The position numbers and the translations under genes were made by a program. From assembly GCA_046758905.1 (NCBI GenBank), contig JBHIBC010000006.1, positions 1-64,000 of the forward strand: a stretch of 64,000 bases of DNA, read 5' to 3'. Positions within the stretch are counted from its first letter, which is position 1. Each line of letters begins with the position of its first letter. Below the pieces are notes generated by a model. The model ran no database searches. It was not told where the DNA came from and saw only the letters and a list, made by a program, of their open reading frames with translations. Positions 1 through 8,206 of this stretch are shown in pieces. The stretch comes from JBHIBC01 sp046758905. Its GTDB lineage: Bacteria; Acidobacteriota; Polarisedimenticolia; Gp22-AA2.

Positions 1-2
1 AC

Positions 3-572
3 GGGATCGACCAGTGCCCGGGCACCCCGGCCGGGCAGAAGATCGATCGTGAGGGGTGCCCGCGGGTCCGTCTCGACAAGGACGAGCCTCAGATCCTCAA
101 GAACGTCAGGTTCTGGCGGGGCGCCGAGCTGTACCCGGGCGCCGACGCCTGGATCGCCCTGCTGCTCGAGGCCCTCGAGTACTGGCCGGACCTCACCATC
201 GAGCTGGGGGTCTACACCGACAGCAGCGGCACGCCGGAGGGGAACCGGACCATCGCCCGCCGCCGCGGCGAGGTCCTGAAGGAGTGGCTCGTCCAGCACG
301 GCGTGGCTCCCAGGCGGCTGGAGATCAAGGCCTACGGCGCGGTGGATTTCATCGCGGACAACGAGACCGAGGAGGGGCGTGAGGCGAACCGCAGGGTGGA
401 GGTGAAGCGCCTCTCCGGAGACCTCAGGAAGCACCCGAAGCCGCGGCCCGAGCCGGCCGCCGAGGAGGAAGGCGCCCCCGCGGAGCCGGAGGGAGGGGCC
501 GAGGAGCCCGCGCCGGAATCGACGCCCGAGGAGGCGCCCGGCGGCGGGCCCCCGGAGAAGCCCGGCGCCTAG
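3..572 (+). CDS. OmpA-family outer-membrane/peptidoglycan-binding protein, C-terminal part
   Basis: The gene enters from the left edge, so its start is missing; about 189 residues are visible. The first residues (GIDQCPGTPAGQ, then EGCP) look like the end of a thrombospondin type-3/OmpA linker repeat. An OmpA C-terminal domain follows: YTDSSG stands where the family has GHTDxxG, and the hallmark GREANRRVEV comes about 70 residues later. Family knowledge says this domain binds peptidoglycan and tethers the outer membrane. The last 50 residues are a Pro/Glu/Ala-rich acidic tail, probably disordered. It converges on the M16 peptidase gene with only 12 bases between the stops. Confidence 0.85.
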   Translation, partial: GIDQCPGTPAGQKIDREGCPRVRLDKDEPQILKNVRFWRGAELYPGADAWIALLLEALEYWPDLTIELGVYTDSSGTPEGNRTIARRRGEVLKEWLVQHGVAPRRLEIKAYGAVDFIADNETEEGREANRRVEVKRLSGDLRKHPKPRPEPAAEEEGAPAEPEGGAEEPAPESTPEEAPGGGPPEKPGA

Positions 573-584
573 CCGCCGGCCCTC

Positions 585-3224
585 TCAGGGCACCGGCTCG
601 TCCCCCCTCAGGATCCCGAGCGCGCACCGGTCGGGGTCCAGGTAGCGCCACACCGCATCGTGGACCTCCTGCGAGCCCACCCCCGCGATCCTTTCCGGGT
701 AGTCCCGCACCAGCTCGACGCCGATGCCGCGCAGCTCGGCGTCCAGGTAACGCATGGCCCGGGAGCCGTTCGCCTGCATCCCGATCGCGTGCATTCCGCG
801 GGCGAAGCGAATGGCTCTGTCCATCTCCTCCCGCCGGGGCCCCTCGGCACGCAGCCGCGCGATCTCCTTGAACAGGACGCGCCGCGACTCCGACTCGTGC
901 TCGGGTGACGTGGCCACGTAGATGGCGAAGGCGCCGCCGCTGACGCGATGGTAGTTGAACGCGTGCACCGCGTAGGCCAGGCCGCGCCTGCCCCGGACCT
1001 CCTCGAAGAACCGGCCTCCGAGCCCGGTGGTGATCAGCTGGATCAGGTCGAGGGCGAAACGGTCCGGCGCCAGGAGTCCCGGAGTCGGGAAGCCGATCAC
1101 CTGCGCGGTCTGCCTGCGGCGCCGCGACTCGACCACCTCGGACCCGCCCCAGCTCATCAGCTGCCCGGGGTCCTTGAGGCTCAGCGCCTCGTGCGCCCAG
1201 TCGGCAGTGGCGGCGCCCAGGAGATCGACGGCCTCGTGCGCATCGATGTCCCCCACGGCCGACACGACCAAGCTCGCCGGCCGGACCGACAGGCGGTGCC
1301 AGCGGACCAGGTCCTCCCGCTTCATCGCCCGGACCGGCGCCTGCAGGCCGAACGACGGGAGCGCGTACGGATGGCTGCCGAAGGCGGCCTGGCGGAACAG
1401 CTGGAACGTGTAAGGCAGCGACTGGTCCTTGACGGCCTCCTGGGCCGCGAGCAGGAGGGCCCGCTCGCGCTCGATCTCCTCGTGCCGGAAGGCCGGCCGA
1501 CGGAGCAGGTCCAGGAGCATCTGGAAGCCTCGCCGCGCGTGCCGTGAGAGGATGCCGACGGAGAAGCCGAAGTAGTCCTCGTCGACGAACCGCTCGATCG
1601 TCGATCCCAGGCCCTCGATCTCGAACGCCACCCGGCGGGCGTCCCGCCCGGGGGTGCCCTTGACGATGGAGGCCTGCATCAGGCGGGTGATGCCGCAGTT
1701 CTCCCGTCCCTCGGCCGATCGTCCTCCCCGGAACCCGATCGCGAAGCTGACCAGCGGCAGGTCCCGGCGCCGCTCGTGCAGGAGGATCGGCCCCGAGTCG
1801 AGACGGTAGCGCCGCACCTCCCCGATCGTCGCGCTGGAGACGAGCCGAGGCCCGGCCGGCGCCGCCTCGACCGCCGGAGGGGTTGGGCGCGGCACGGGCC
1901 CCGCCTCGGCCGGGGGGCCCGCCGCCGAGGCCCGCTCCAGCCTCGTCACCAGCGCCGCGAGGTCGGGCTCCACCCCGGCCTCCTCCTCCGGCAGGTACTG
2001 GAGGAGGGTGGAGTTCGCGAGCTTCAGGTACCGCCCGGCCACGCGCTGGACGTCCTCGGCCGTGACCTTGGACAGCCGCTCGACCGCCTCCTCCGCCAAG
2101 GCGTAGCCCCCGAGCGACTCGTAGAAGGCGAGAACGGACGAGTAGCCCAGCACCTCCGAGCGGCCCAGGTGGTAGCGGAACTCGATCGCCGCCCGGGCCT
2201 TCTCGATCTCCGCCACCGACGGCGGGTGCGACCTCAGGCGCTCGACCTCCACCTGGATCGCCTCCACCGCGGCGAGGCCCTTCGCCGGCTCGTGCTCGGC
2301 CATCACCGTGAAGACGCCGATGTCCTGGAACGCCTCGATCGAGGTCCCGACGTTGTCGACGAGTCCGGCGCCCTCCTTGACCGCCTGAAACAGGCGCGAG
2401 GATCGCCCTCCGCCCAGGATGTGCCCGAGGATCCTCAGCGCGAAGTCGTCGTCCGTAAGACAGGGCGCCGAGTGGTAGCCGAGCAGCGTGTATCCCCTCC
2501 GGATGTCCCCCGTGACCCGCCGGAACTTGAGACGCTCCTGGGCGGGCTCGGGGGGCGAGCCGAGAGGTGCGCCCTCACGCTTCGCCATCCCCGCGAGGAA
2601 CAGGTGCGCCGCCTCCACCGCCTCGGCCGCCCTGACGTCGCCCACCACGGCGAGGATGATCCGCTGCGGCACGTAATGGGAGCGGTAGTAGGCGAGGACG
2701 TCGTCGCGGGTCAGGGCGCGCAGCCCCTCCTCGCCGCCGATCCGCCAGCGCCGGATGCGGTGCACGTCGAACGCCTCGCGCAGCAGCATCTCGAACGCGT
2801 ACGCCCCCGGCGTGTCGAGCTTGCGCCGTCCCTCCTGGATGATCGCCTCGATCTCGCGCCGCAGCTCCTCCGCGTCCATCTGCGGATGCATCAGGGCGTC
2901 CGCCTGGATCTCCAGGCCTTTGCGGAAATTCTCGGAGGGGAGGACGAAGTAGTAGTTGGTGGCGTCGTAGTAGGTCCCGGCGTTCAGCTCGCCGCCGAGC
3001 GACTTGACCTCCGCGGCGATCTGGTCCGGGCGGGGGCGATCCGGGGTCCCCTTGAAGAACATGTGCTCGATGACGTGAGATATCCCGACCTGCCGGTCGT
3101 CCTCATCGAAGTACCCGGTCCGCACCCAGAGGTTGATGGCGACCACCGGGCCGGCGCGACGCTCGGCCACCAGGACCGTGAGCCCGTTCGGCAGCACCTC
3201 TTTGGTCACTCCGGGCCTGTCCAT
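585..3224 (-). CDS. M16 (insulinase/pitrilysin-type) zinc metallopeptidase, two-domain fusion
   Basis: The protein has about 879 residues and two tandem M16 halves. The first half carries the inverted zinc motif HVIEH about 50 residues from the start and the downstream ligand region AIIQEGRRKLDTP, so it should be catalytic. The second half (from about residue 470) has the M16 fold pattern (FRGGRSAEGRENCGITRLM) but no HxxEH, so it is the non-catalytic partner that closes the chamber. In many bacteria these halves are separate adjacent genes. I prefer the ATG at 3224, preceded by GGGGGTGAG, over an in-frame TTG at 3248. CATAAT at 3250-3255 (minus strand) could be a -10 box, but no good -35 is spaced from it. 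No clear signal peptide is visible. Confidence 0.9.
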   Translation of the reverse strand: MDRPGVTKEVLPNGLTVLVAERRAGPVVAINLWVRTGYFDEDDRQVGISHVIEHMFFKGTPDRPRPDQIAAEVKSLGGELNAGTYYDATNYYFVLPSENFRKGLEIQADALMHPQMDAEELRREIEAIIQEGRRKLDTPGAYAFEMLLREAFDVHRIRRWRIGGEEGLRALTRDDVLAYYRSHYVPQRIILAVVGDVRAAEAVEAAHLFLAGMAKREGAPLGSPPEPAQERLKFRRVTGDIRRGYTLLGYHSAPCLTDDDFALRILGHILGGGRSSRLFQAVKEGAGLVDNVGTSIEAFQDIGVFTVMAEHEPAKGLAAVEAIQVEVERLRSHPPSVAEIEKARAAIEFRYHLGRSEVLGYSSVLAFYESLGGYALAEEAVERLSKVTAEDVQRVAGRYLKLANSTLLQYLPEEEAGVEPDLAALVTRLERASAAGPPAEAGPVPRPTPPAVEAAPAGPRLVSSATIGEVRRYRLDSGPILLHERRRDLPLVSFAIGFRGGRSAEGRENCGITRLMQASIVKGTPGRDARRVAFEIEGLGSTIERFVDEDYFGFSVGILSRHARRGFQMLLDLLRRPAFRHEEIERERALLLAAQEAVKDQSLPYTFQLFRQAAFGSHPYALPSFGLQAPVRAMKREDLVRWHRLSVRPASLVVSAVGDIDAHEAVDLLGAATADWAHEALSLKDPGQLMSWGGSEVVESRRRRQTAQVIGFPTPGLLAPDRFALDLIQLITTGLGGRFFEEVRGRRGLAYAVHAFNYHRVSGGAFAIYVATSPEHESESRRVLFKEIARLRAEGPRREEMDRAIRFARGMHAIGMQANGSRAMRYLDAELRGIGVELVRDYPERIAGVGSQEVHDAVWRYLDPDRCALGILRGDEPVP

Positions 3225-3300
3225 CCGCTCACCCCCGAACGGACTCAAAGATTATGTCCCGGTCCGCGCCTGTCCAGGTCGCGCCCGGCCGTCCTCCCGC

Positions 3301-3876
3301 TCAGTCGCCCCCTGTCCCCTCGGTCCCGCCGGCCTCCGGCCCGCCCGCCGACGCCCCGTCCTCCGGAGCCGGCGCCGGAGGCGCGGGGGAGTAGTGCGCG
3401 TGGACCAGCCGCCATCCCTCCTTCTCCAGCCGGTAGATCGACGTGGCCCGGCCGCGGTCGACGACCTCCCGCTCCCCCATCCGGGCGCGGATCGACCACT
3501 CGTACGTGGCGTACCCGAGCTCGCCCTCGACCTCGACCCGCAGGGCGTCGATGCTCAGGTCGATCTCGGAGAGGTTGTCGAAGAAGTTCCTGTAGGCCCG
3601 CGCGATGCGGTCCCAGCCCTGGAAGCGTCCCGGCGGCGACACGTCGAACAGCAGGATGTCGTCGCCGCGGGACCAGATCCGCGCGAGCTCCCCGAGATCG
3701 CCGTCGTTGACCGCCCGAACTTCCCTCTCCACCAGGCCGCGGATCGCCTCCCTCGCGGCCTCGCGCCCGCCGCCGCACGCCAGGATGAGAAGGAGGAGCG
3801 CGAGCCCCGGCGCCAGCCGGCGCGGGCCGGCCGCCTGCCCCGGCCGGGGACTCGGCCTGGTTCGGTCACTCTCCAT
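3301..3876 (-). CDS. Small lipoprotein with an NTF2/SnoaL-like (DUF4440-type) domain
   Basis: About 191 residues. A basic N-terminus is followed by a hydrophobic stretch ending in LLILAC, a lipobox, so the mature protein is probably membrane-anchored. Residues ~45-165 have the cone-shaped NTF2-like pattern (LVEREVRAVNDGDLGELARIW, then WSIRARM and GWRLVHAHYS), common in small ligand-binding or enzyme-like proteins. The C-terminus is a low-complexity Gly/Ala/Glu tail. A near-consensus promoter at 3887-3915 puts transcription initiation within a few bases of the ATG at 3876. That argues against an in-frame start at 3888 and suggests a nearly leaderless mRNA. Substrate unknown. Confidence 0.75.
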   Translation of the reverse strand: MESDRTRPSPRPGQAAGPRRLAPGLALLLLILACGGGREAAREAIRGLVEREVRAVNDGDLGELARIWSRGDDILLFDVSPPGRFQGWDRIARAYRNFFDNLSEIDLSIDALRVEVEGELGYATYEWSIRARMGEREVVDRGRATSIYRLEKEGWRLVHAHYSPAPPAPAPEDGASAGGPEAGGTEGTGGD

Positions 3877-3886
3877 GGCCGGGCGC

Positions 3887-3915
3887 AATCTAGCCTAGGC
3901 CCCCGGGGGTGTCAA
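3887..3915 (-). promoter_or_regulatory. Sigma-70-type promoter for the lipoprotein gene
   Basis: Read on the minus strand: TTGACA (3915-3910), a 17-base spacer, then TAGATT (3892-3887). The start codon lies only 10 bases beyond the -10 box and no Shine-Dalgarno sequence fits between. Confidence 0.7.
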
Positions 3916-3934
3916 TCGCGGCCGCCGCGGCACC

Positions 3935-4579
3935 TCAGAGTCGGAGGCTGACCCCGACCCCGTCCCTCAGGGGCAGGATGGTGGTGTGCAGGGAGGGATC
4001 CTGATACAGGAGGCGGGTCAGCTCGCGCACCCCCCGCGTATCCTCGTCCCGGTGCGGACCGGCGACCTTCCCGAACCAGAGCATGTTGTCGCACACGAGG
4101 AGCCCGCCGCGCCGCAGGCGACCCTCCAGCAGGGGGTGGACGCGCGGGTAGTCCCGCTTGTCGACGTCGCAGAAGATGATGTCGAAGGGGCCGGCCTCGT
4201 CCCCCAGGATCCTCAGCGCGTCCCCGTGGCGGATGTCGGCGCGGTCAAGCAGCCCGGCCCGCCCCAGGAACTCCTGGGCCGCGGCACAATTCTCCTCGCT
4301 GGTGTCGGTCAGGACCACGCGGCCCCCGTCCGGCATCCCCCGGGCGAACCAGAGCGCCGAGTAGCCGAAGCCCGAGCCGCACTCGAACACCGCCCGGGCG
4401 GGGACGAGGCGCGCCAGGAGGAAGAGGAGCCGGCCGACGAGCGGCCCGACGATCGGGAAGCGCCGCTCCGCGGCCAGGCGCTCCATCTCGAGCGTCACCG
4501 GGTCGCCGGGCGGAGCGACGCGGCGCAGGTAGGCTTCGATGGGGGCCGGGAGGATCGGCACGGGGCCCGATTCTAGCAC
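3935..4579 (-). CDS. SAM-dependent O-methyltransferase (caffeoyl-CoA/catechol type)
   Basis: 214 residues, usual for the bacterial class of this family. The SAM-binding motif I is ECGSGFGYSALWFA, and motif II and the metal-binding Asp lie in FDIIFCDVDKRDYP, followed by LLVCDNMLW. These match cation-dependent methyltransferases that use S-adenosylmethionine to methylate vicinal hydroxyls. The substrate cannot be deduced. The GTG start at 4579 has GGAGCG just upstream. It lies 37 bases downstream of the membrane-protein gene on the same strand, so the two may be co-transcribed from the promoter at 5225-5253. Confidence 0.85.
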   Translation of the reverse strand: MLESGPVPILPAPIEAYLRRVAPPGDPVTLEMERLAAERRFPIVGPLVGRLLFLLARLVPARAVFECGSGFGYSALWFARGMPDGGRVVLTDTSEENCAAAQEFLGRAGLLDRADIRHGDALRILGDEAGPFDIIFCDVDKRDYPRVHPLLEGRLRRGGLLVCDNMLWFGKVAGPHRDEDTRGVRELTRLLYQDPSLHTTILPLRDGVGVSLRL

Positions 4580-4616
4580 CGCTCCGGCGGGCGCGCGCGC
4601 CGGCAGCGGGGCCGCC

Positions 4617-5162
4617 TCAGCGCGGCTCCGGAACGTCCAGCACGAGCGACCGTCCGGGGAAGCCGAACCAGGCCTCGATGCGCCGAACGTCCTTGGTGAA
4701 CACCAGTCGATGCGGCGCCGCGGCCTCCACCTCCCAGCCGCTGCGGGCGCCCGCCTCGGCCAGATCGCTGACCGCGGCCCGGGGATCCCCCTTGAAGCGG
4801 AACCGGAGCGTCAGGGCTCCGCGGTCCCTGCCGCCGCGGCTGTGCTCGTGCAGGAAGACCGACGGAATCGGAAAATCTCCGGGGAAGCGGGGGTGGAGGC
4901 GGGTGGTGGACGAGAACGAGGCTCCGGCGTTGGGGATCGCCTCCGTCAAGCCGTCCGGGGGGCGCAGCCGGGCGGCGGCGCCGGCCGGGCTGCCTCCCGT
5001 GTGAAGGAGGACGAGGATGGCTCCGATCGCGACCGATCCGCCCATCAGCAGCCAGGCCTTCCTGCGGTGGGCCCAGAGGGCGACGAGCAGGGAGGCGGCC
5101 GCTAGGGGCAGAAGCGCCGGGTAGATCCGCGCCGCGTGTGCGATCGTCGCCAGGACGCCCAT
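4617..5162 (-). CDS. Hypothetical membrane protein
   Basis: About 181 residues. The ATG at 5162 is chosen because GGAGGG lies nine bases upstream and a good promoter precedes it; an open frame runs further upstream but has no ribosome-binding site. The N-terminus has two hydrophobic segments (around residues 8-30 and 36-54) separated by AHRRKAW, suggesting two membrane helices. The remaining ~120 residues form a soluble domain rich in charged beta-strand-like segments (GALTLRFRFKGDPRAAVSDL). I do not recognise the family. It may form an operon with the methyltransferase. Confidence 0.6.
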   Translation of the reverse strand: MGVLATIAHAARIYPALLPLAAASLLVALWAHRRKAWLLMGGSVAIGAILVLLHTGGSPAGAAARLRPPDGLTEAIPNAGASFSSTTRLHPRFPGDFPIPSVFLHEHSRGGRDRGALTLRFRFKGDPRAAVSDLAEAGARSGWEVEAAAPHRLVFTKDVRRIEAWFGFPGRSLVLDVPEPR

Positions 5163-5224
5163 CTGCACCCTCCGCCAGCCCCGAGCGAACGTCTTCCCCG
5201 AGAGGACGCGGGCCTCGTGACCGG

Positions 5225-5253
5225 AATCTAGAGTCCGGACCGCGCCGGTGCAA
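5225..5253 (-). promoter_or_regulatory. Sigma-70-type promoter for the membrane protein/methyltransferase pair
   Basis: Minus strand: TTGCAC (5253-5248), 17-base spacer, TAGATT (5230-5225). Transcription would start near 5218, giving a leader of about 55 bases that ends in a GGAGG site. Confidence 0.6.
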
Positions 5254-5354
5254 GAGATCGTGACGGTTTCTTGACAGTGCCGGCGCGCCGGAGCCGTCCC
5301 CCGCCCCGGATCCCGCACCGCGGGATGGTCCCTAGCTCGCTCACAGGGCGGCAC

Positions 5355-5383
5355 TTGTCAGTCTCGATCCGGTCTGCTAGCAT
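5355..5383 (+). promoter_or_regulatory. Sigma-70-type promoter, divergent
   Basis: TTGTCA (5355-5360), 17-base spacer, TAGCAT (5378-5383). It faces away from the promoter at 5225-5253 and reads toward the small gene at 5451. The 288-base gap 5163-5450 thus holds two divergent promoters. Confidence 0.55.
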
Positions 5384-5450
5384 CCCTGCCGGTTCGTATC
5401 CTAGACTCCGCCGCCCGGACCAGCGTTCCCCGCGCGAACGAGAGGCGTCC

Positions 5451-5864
5451 ATGTCCCCCGGTAAGAAGCGGCGCCGGCGTCTCCCGACAACGGTCGACAG
5501 GGGACTCGGCCTGCTCGAGGTGATCATGCCGGACGGCGTCCCCGACGAGCTGCGGGGCCCACTGCCGCCCGGGCGGCGCGACCCGAGCGGGTTCTGGTAC
5601 CCGGCCCGCTACCGGACGCCGGCCGACATCTTCTCTCCCGCGCAGAGGAAACTGCAGGAGAACCAGCGCCGCATCCAGAGACGCCGGGTCATGAGCCAGG
5701 CCGCCGGGATCTCATCCCCTCATCGCTCCTGCGCGGGAGCGCCCGCGCGCCGCGGGTCGGGCCAGGCGCGGCCCGACCTCGTCGAGGGCCAGGCGGCCCC
5801 GGGCGGCCTCCGGCGCCTCCGCGCGGCCCGGGGGCGCCGGCCGCCGCGAAGCCCGCGACGTTGA
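5451..5864 (+). CDS. Hypothetical small basic protein
   Basis: 137 residues from ATG 5451. A promoter lies 68 bases upstream, but no strong ribosome-binding site is visible. The N-terminal 80 residues look protein-like (GLGLLEVIMPDGVPDELRG, then GFWYPARYRTPADIFSPAQ), while the C-terminal 50 are Arg/Gly/Pro-rich and may simply be GC-rich read-through. I recognise no family. The stop codon overlaps the -35 box of the next promoter. It could be a real small gene or a spurious frame. Confidence 0.35.
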   Translation: MSPGKKRRRRLPTTVDRGLGLLEVIMPDGVPDELRGPLPPGRRDPSGFWYPARYRTPADIFSPAQRKLQENQRRIQRRRVMSQAAGISSPHRSCAGAPARRGSGQARPDLVEGQAAPGGLRRLRAARGRRPPRSPRR

Positions 5865-5889
5865 CTCGCTGAAGGCTTCCGAATAACAT
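5861..5889 (+). promoter_or_regulatory. Sigma-70-type promoter of the catabolic operon
   Basis: TTGACT (5861-5866), 17-base spacer, TAACAT (5884-5889). The ATG of the aldehyde dehydrogenase follows only nine bases after the -10 box with no Shine-Dalgarno, so the transcript is probably leaderless. Confidence 0.7.
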
Positions 5890-5898
5890 CACGCCGCG

Positions 5899-7359
5899 AT
5901 GCCGCCAGGATCCGGAAAAACGCTCCCGCCCGGCCGGCTCTACATCGGCGGGCAGTGGGTGGACTCCGCCGCGGGCGCCACCTTCACGACGGTCAACCCG
6001 GCGACCGAGGCTCCGCTCGCCGAGGTGTCCGAGGGACGCGCCGAGGACATCGATCGGGCGGTGAGCGCGGCGCGCGCGGCGTTCTCCGAGGGGGCCTGGC
6101 CCCGCATGTCCGGCTCCGACCGGGGCCGCCTCCTCTGGGCGATCGGCGATCTGCTCGAGTCGCGCCTGCAGGAGATCGCGGAGATCGAATCGCTCGACTC
6201 GGGAAAGACGATCACCGAGGCCACCCGGGTCGACCTCCCGATGGCCGCCGACTGCTTCCGCTACTTCGCGGGATGGGCCTCCAAGCTCGAGGGGGAGACG
6301 ATCCCGGTCCGCTCCCCGTGCCTCAGCTACACGCTGCGCGAGCCCCTCGGCGTGGTCGGCCAGATCATCCCGTGGAACTTCCCGATCCTGCTCGCAGCCT
6401 GGAAGATCGCGCCGGCGCTCGCCGCGGGAAACACCGTGGTGCTGAAGCCGGCCGAACAGACTCCCCTGACCGCCCTGCGCCTCGCGGGGCTCGCCGGAGA
6501 GGCGGGCCTGCCCCCCGGCGTCCTCAACGTGGTGCCCGGCTTCGGGCCGAGGGCCGGGGCGGCCCTGGTCGACCATCCGGGGGTGGACAAGATCGCCTTC
6601 ACCGGCTCCACGGCCGTCGGCCAGGAGGTCATGCGCCGCGCCAGCGCCGGCCTGAAGCGCGTGACGCTCGAGCTCGGCGGCAAGTCCCCCAACATCGTGT
6701 TCTCGGACGCGGACCTCGACGCGGCGGTCCGGGGCGCGCTCAACGGCATCTTCTACAACAAGGGCGAGGTGTGCACCGCGGGATCGCGCCTGTTTCTCGA
6801 GGAGAGCCTCCACGACACCTTCCTCGACCGCCTCCAGTCCGCCACCGGCAGGCTCAGGCAGGGTGACCCGCTCGACCCGAAGACGCGCCTCGGACCCCAG
6901 GTGAGCGAGGCCCAGATGAACCGGGTGCTGTCGTACATCGAGAAGGGGACGGCCGAGGGGGCCCGCCTCGTGTGCGGGGGATCGCGCGGCCCGGGGCGCG
7001 GCTACTTCGTCCGTCCCACGATCTTCGCCGAGGTCAGCAACTCGATGACCGTGGCCCGCGAGGAGATCTTCGGCCCCGTCCTCTCGGTGATCCGCTTCCG
7101 CGACGTCGAGGAGGCGGTCCGGGCTGCCAACGACACCTCGTACGGTCTAGCGGCGGCGGTGTGGACGCGGGACATCAAGAAGGCGCACCGGACGGCCCGC
7201 CGGCTGCGGGCCGGGACCGTGTGGGTGAACACCTACGGACTGTACGACAGCGCCGTGCCGTTCGGCGGCCGCCGGATGAGCGGCTTCGGCCGCGAGCTGG
7301 GACGGCACGGGCTGTTGGAGTACACCCAGACGAAATCGGTCTGGGTCGATCTTTCCTGA
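5899..7359 (+). CDS. NAD(P)-dependent aldehyde dehydrogenase
   Basis: 486 residues, normal for the ALDH superfamily. The general base is E258 in LELGGKSPN and the catalytic cysteine is C292 in KGEVCTAGSRLF; the cofactor-binding region GQIIPWNFPILLAAWK is intact, and so is EEIFGPVLSV near the C-terminus. It oxidises an aldehyde to the acid. The overall pattern is closest to betaine-aldehyde/aminomuconic-semialdehyde type enzymes, but the substrate is not fixed by sequence. It is the first gene of a five-gene operon with two enoyl-CoA hydratases, an alcohol dehydrogenase homologue and an amidohydrolase, which points to degradation of an organic acid or aromatic compound. Confidence 0.92.
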   Translation: MPPGSGKTLPPGRLYIGGQWVDSAAGATFTTVNPATEAPLAEVSEGRAEDIDRAVSAARAAFSEGAWPRMSGSDRGRLLWAIGDLLESRLQEIAEIESLDSGKTITEATRVDLPMAADCFRYFAGWASKLEGETIPVRSPCLSYTLREPLGVVGQIIPWNFPILLAAWKIAPALAAGNTVVLKPAEQTPLTALRLAGLAGEAGLPPGVLNVVPGFGPRAGAALVDHPGVDKIAFTGSTAVGQEVMRRASAGLKRVTLELGGKSPNIVFSDADLDAAVRGALNGIFYNKGEVCTAGSRLFLEESLHDTFLDRLQSATGRLRQGDPLDPKTRLGPQVSEAQMNRVLSYIEKGTAEGARLVCGGSRGPGRGYFVRPTIFAEVSNSMTVAREEIFGPVLSVIRFRDVEEAVRAANDTSYGLAAAVWTRDIKKAHRTARRLRAGTVWVNTYGLYDSAVPFGGRRMSGFGRELGRHGLLEYTQTKSVWVDLS

Positions 7360-7387
7360 CACCCATAGGGAGAAAGAGGAACGCGAC

Positions 7388-8176
7388 ATGCCCAACGCTC
7401 TGATCACGAGTCGCGTGGAGAACGGGATCGCCATTCTGGAGATGAACGATCCCCCCGCGAACACCTACACCTACGAGATGATGCAGCAGATGGACGCCGG
7501 GATCCTGAAGGCGCGCATGGACCCCGACGTCCACGTCATCATCCTGCGCGGCGCCGGGGACAAGTTCTTCTCGGCCGGCGCCGACATCAAGATGCTCGCC
7601 TCCGCGGATCCGCAGTTCAAGTACTACTTCTGCCTGCACGCCAACGAGACCCTCAACCGTCTCGAGCAGACGCCCAAGCTGGTCATCGCGGCTCTGAACG
7701 GACATACCGTCGGCGGCGGGCTCGAGATCGCCATGGCGGCCGACATGCGGCTCGCCCGGAAGGACGGCGGAAAGATCGGCCTGCCCGAGGTGACCCTGGG
7801 CGTCCTCCCGGGCACCGGCGGGACGCAGCGCCTGTCGCGCCTGGTCGGGAAGGCTCGCTCCATCGAGCTGATGGCGACCGGCCGGACCTACTCGTTCGAG
7901 GAGGCGGCGGAGATGGGGATCGTCACCCACATCTTCGAATCCGAGAGCTGGTGGGACCAGGTGATGGCGTACGCGCGCCAGTTCTGCCCGCCGCAGAAGG
8001 CGGCCAGGGCGGTCGGCCGCATCAAGCGCTCCGTCTGCTCGGGCGTCGACCTGCCGCTGTCGGAGGCCCTGGCCCTGGAACGCGAGCTGCAGCAGCAGCT
8101 GTTCCAGTCGGACGACGCCCGGGAGGGGCTCAGCGCCTATGTCGAGAAGCGCACGCCGAAGTTCAAGGGCGCCTGA
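7388..8176 (+). CDS. Enoyl-CoA hydratase/isomerase family protein
   Basis: 262 residues, standard crotonase length. The oxyanion-hole segment SAGADIKML and both catalytic glutamates (in VGGGLEIAM and GLPEVTLGVLPGTGGTQRL) are present, so hydration of a trans-2-enoyl-CoA is likely. The C-terminus ends in the family pattern EGLSAYVEKRTPKF. GGGAGAAAGAGG lies a few bases upstream of the ATG. It sits 28 bases after the aldehyde dehydrogenase and 30 before the dehydrogenase, in one operon. A second paralogue lies two genes on, so the pathway probably has two enoyl-CoA steps. Confidence 0.9.
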   Translation: MPNALITSRVENGIAILEMNDPPANTYTYEMMQQMDAGILKARMDPDVHVIILRGAGDKFFSAGADIKMLASADPQFKYYFCLHANETLNRLEQTPKLVIAALNGHTVGGGLEIAMAADMRLARKDGGKIGLPEVTLGVLPGTGGTQRLSRLVGKARSIELMATGRTYSFEEAAEMGIVTHIFESESWWDQVMAYARQFCPPQKAARAVGRIKRSVCSGVDLPLSEALALERELQQQLFQSDDAREGLSAYVEKRTPKFKGA

Positions 8177-8206
8177 GGCGGGGGGGCCGCGACTCCGGAG
8201 GACGCG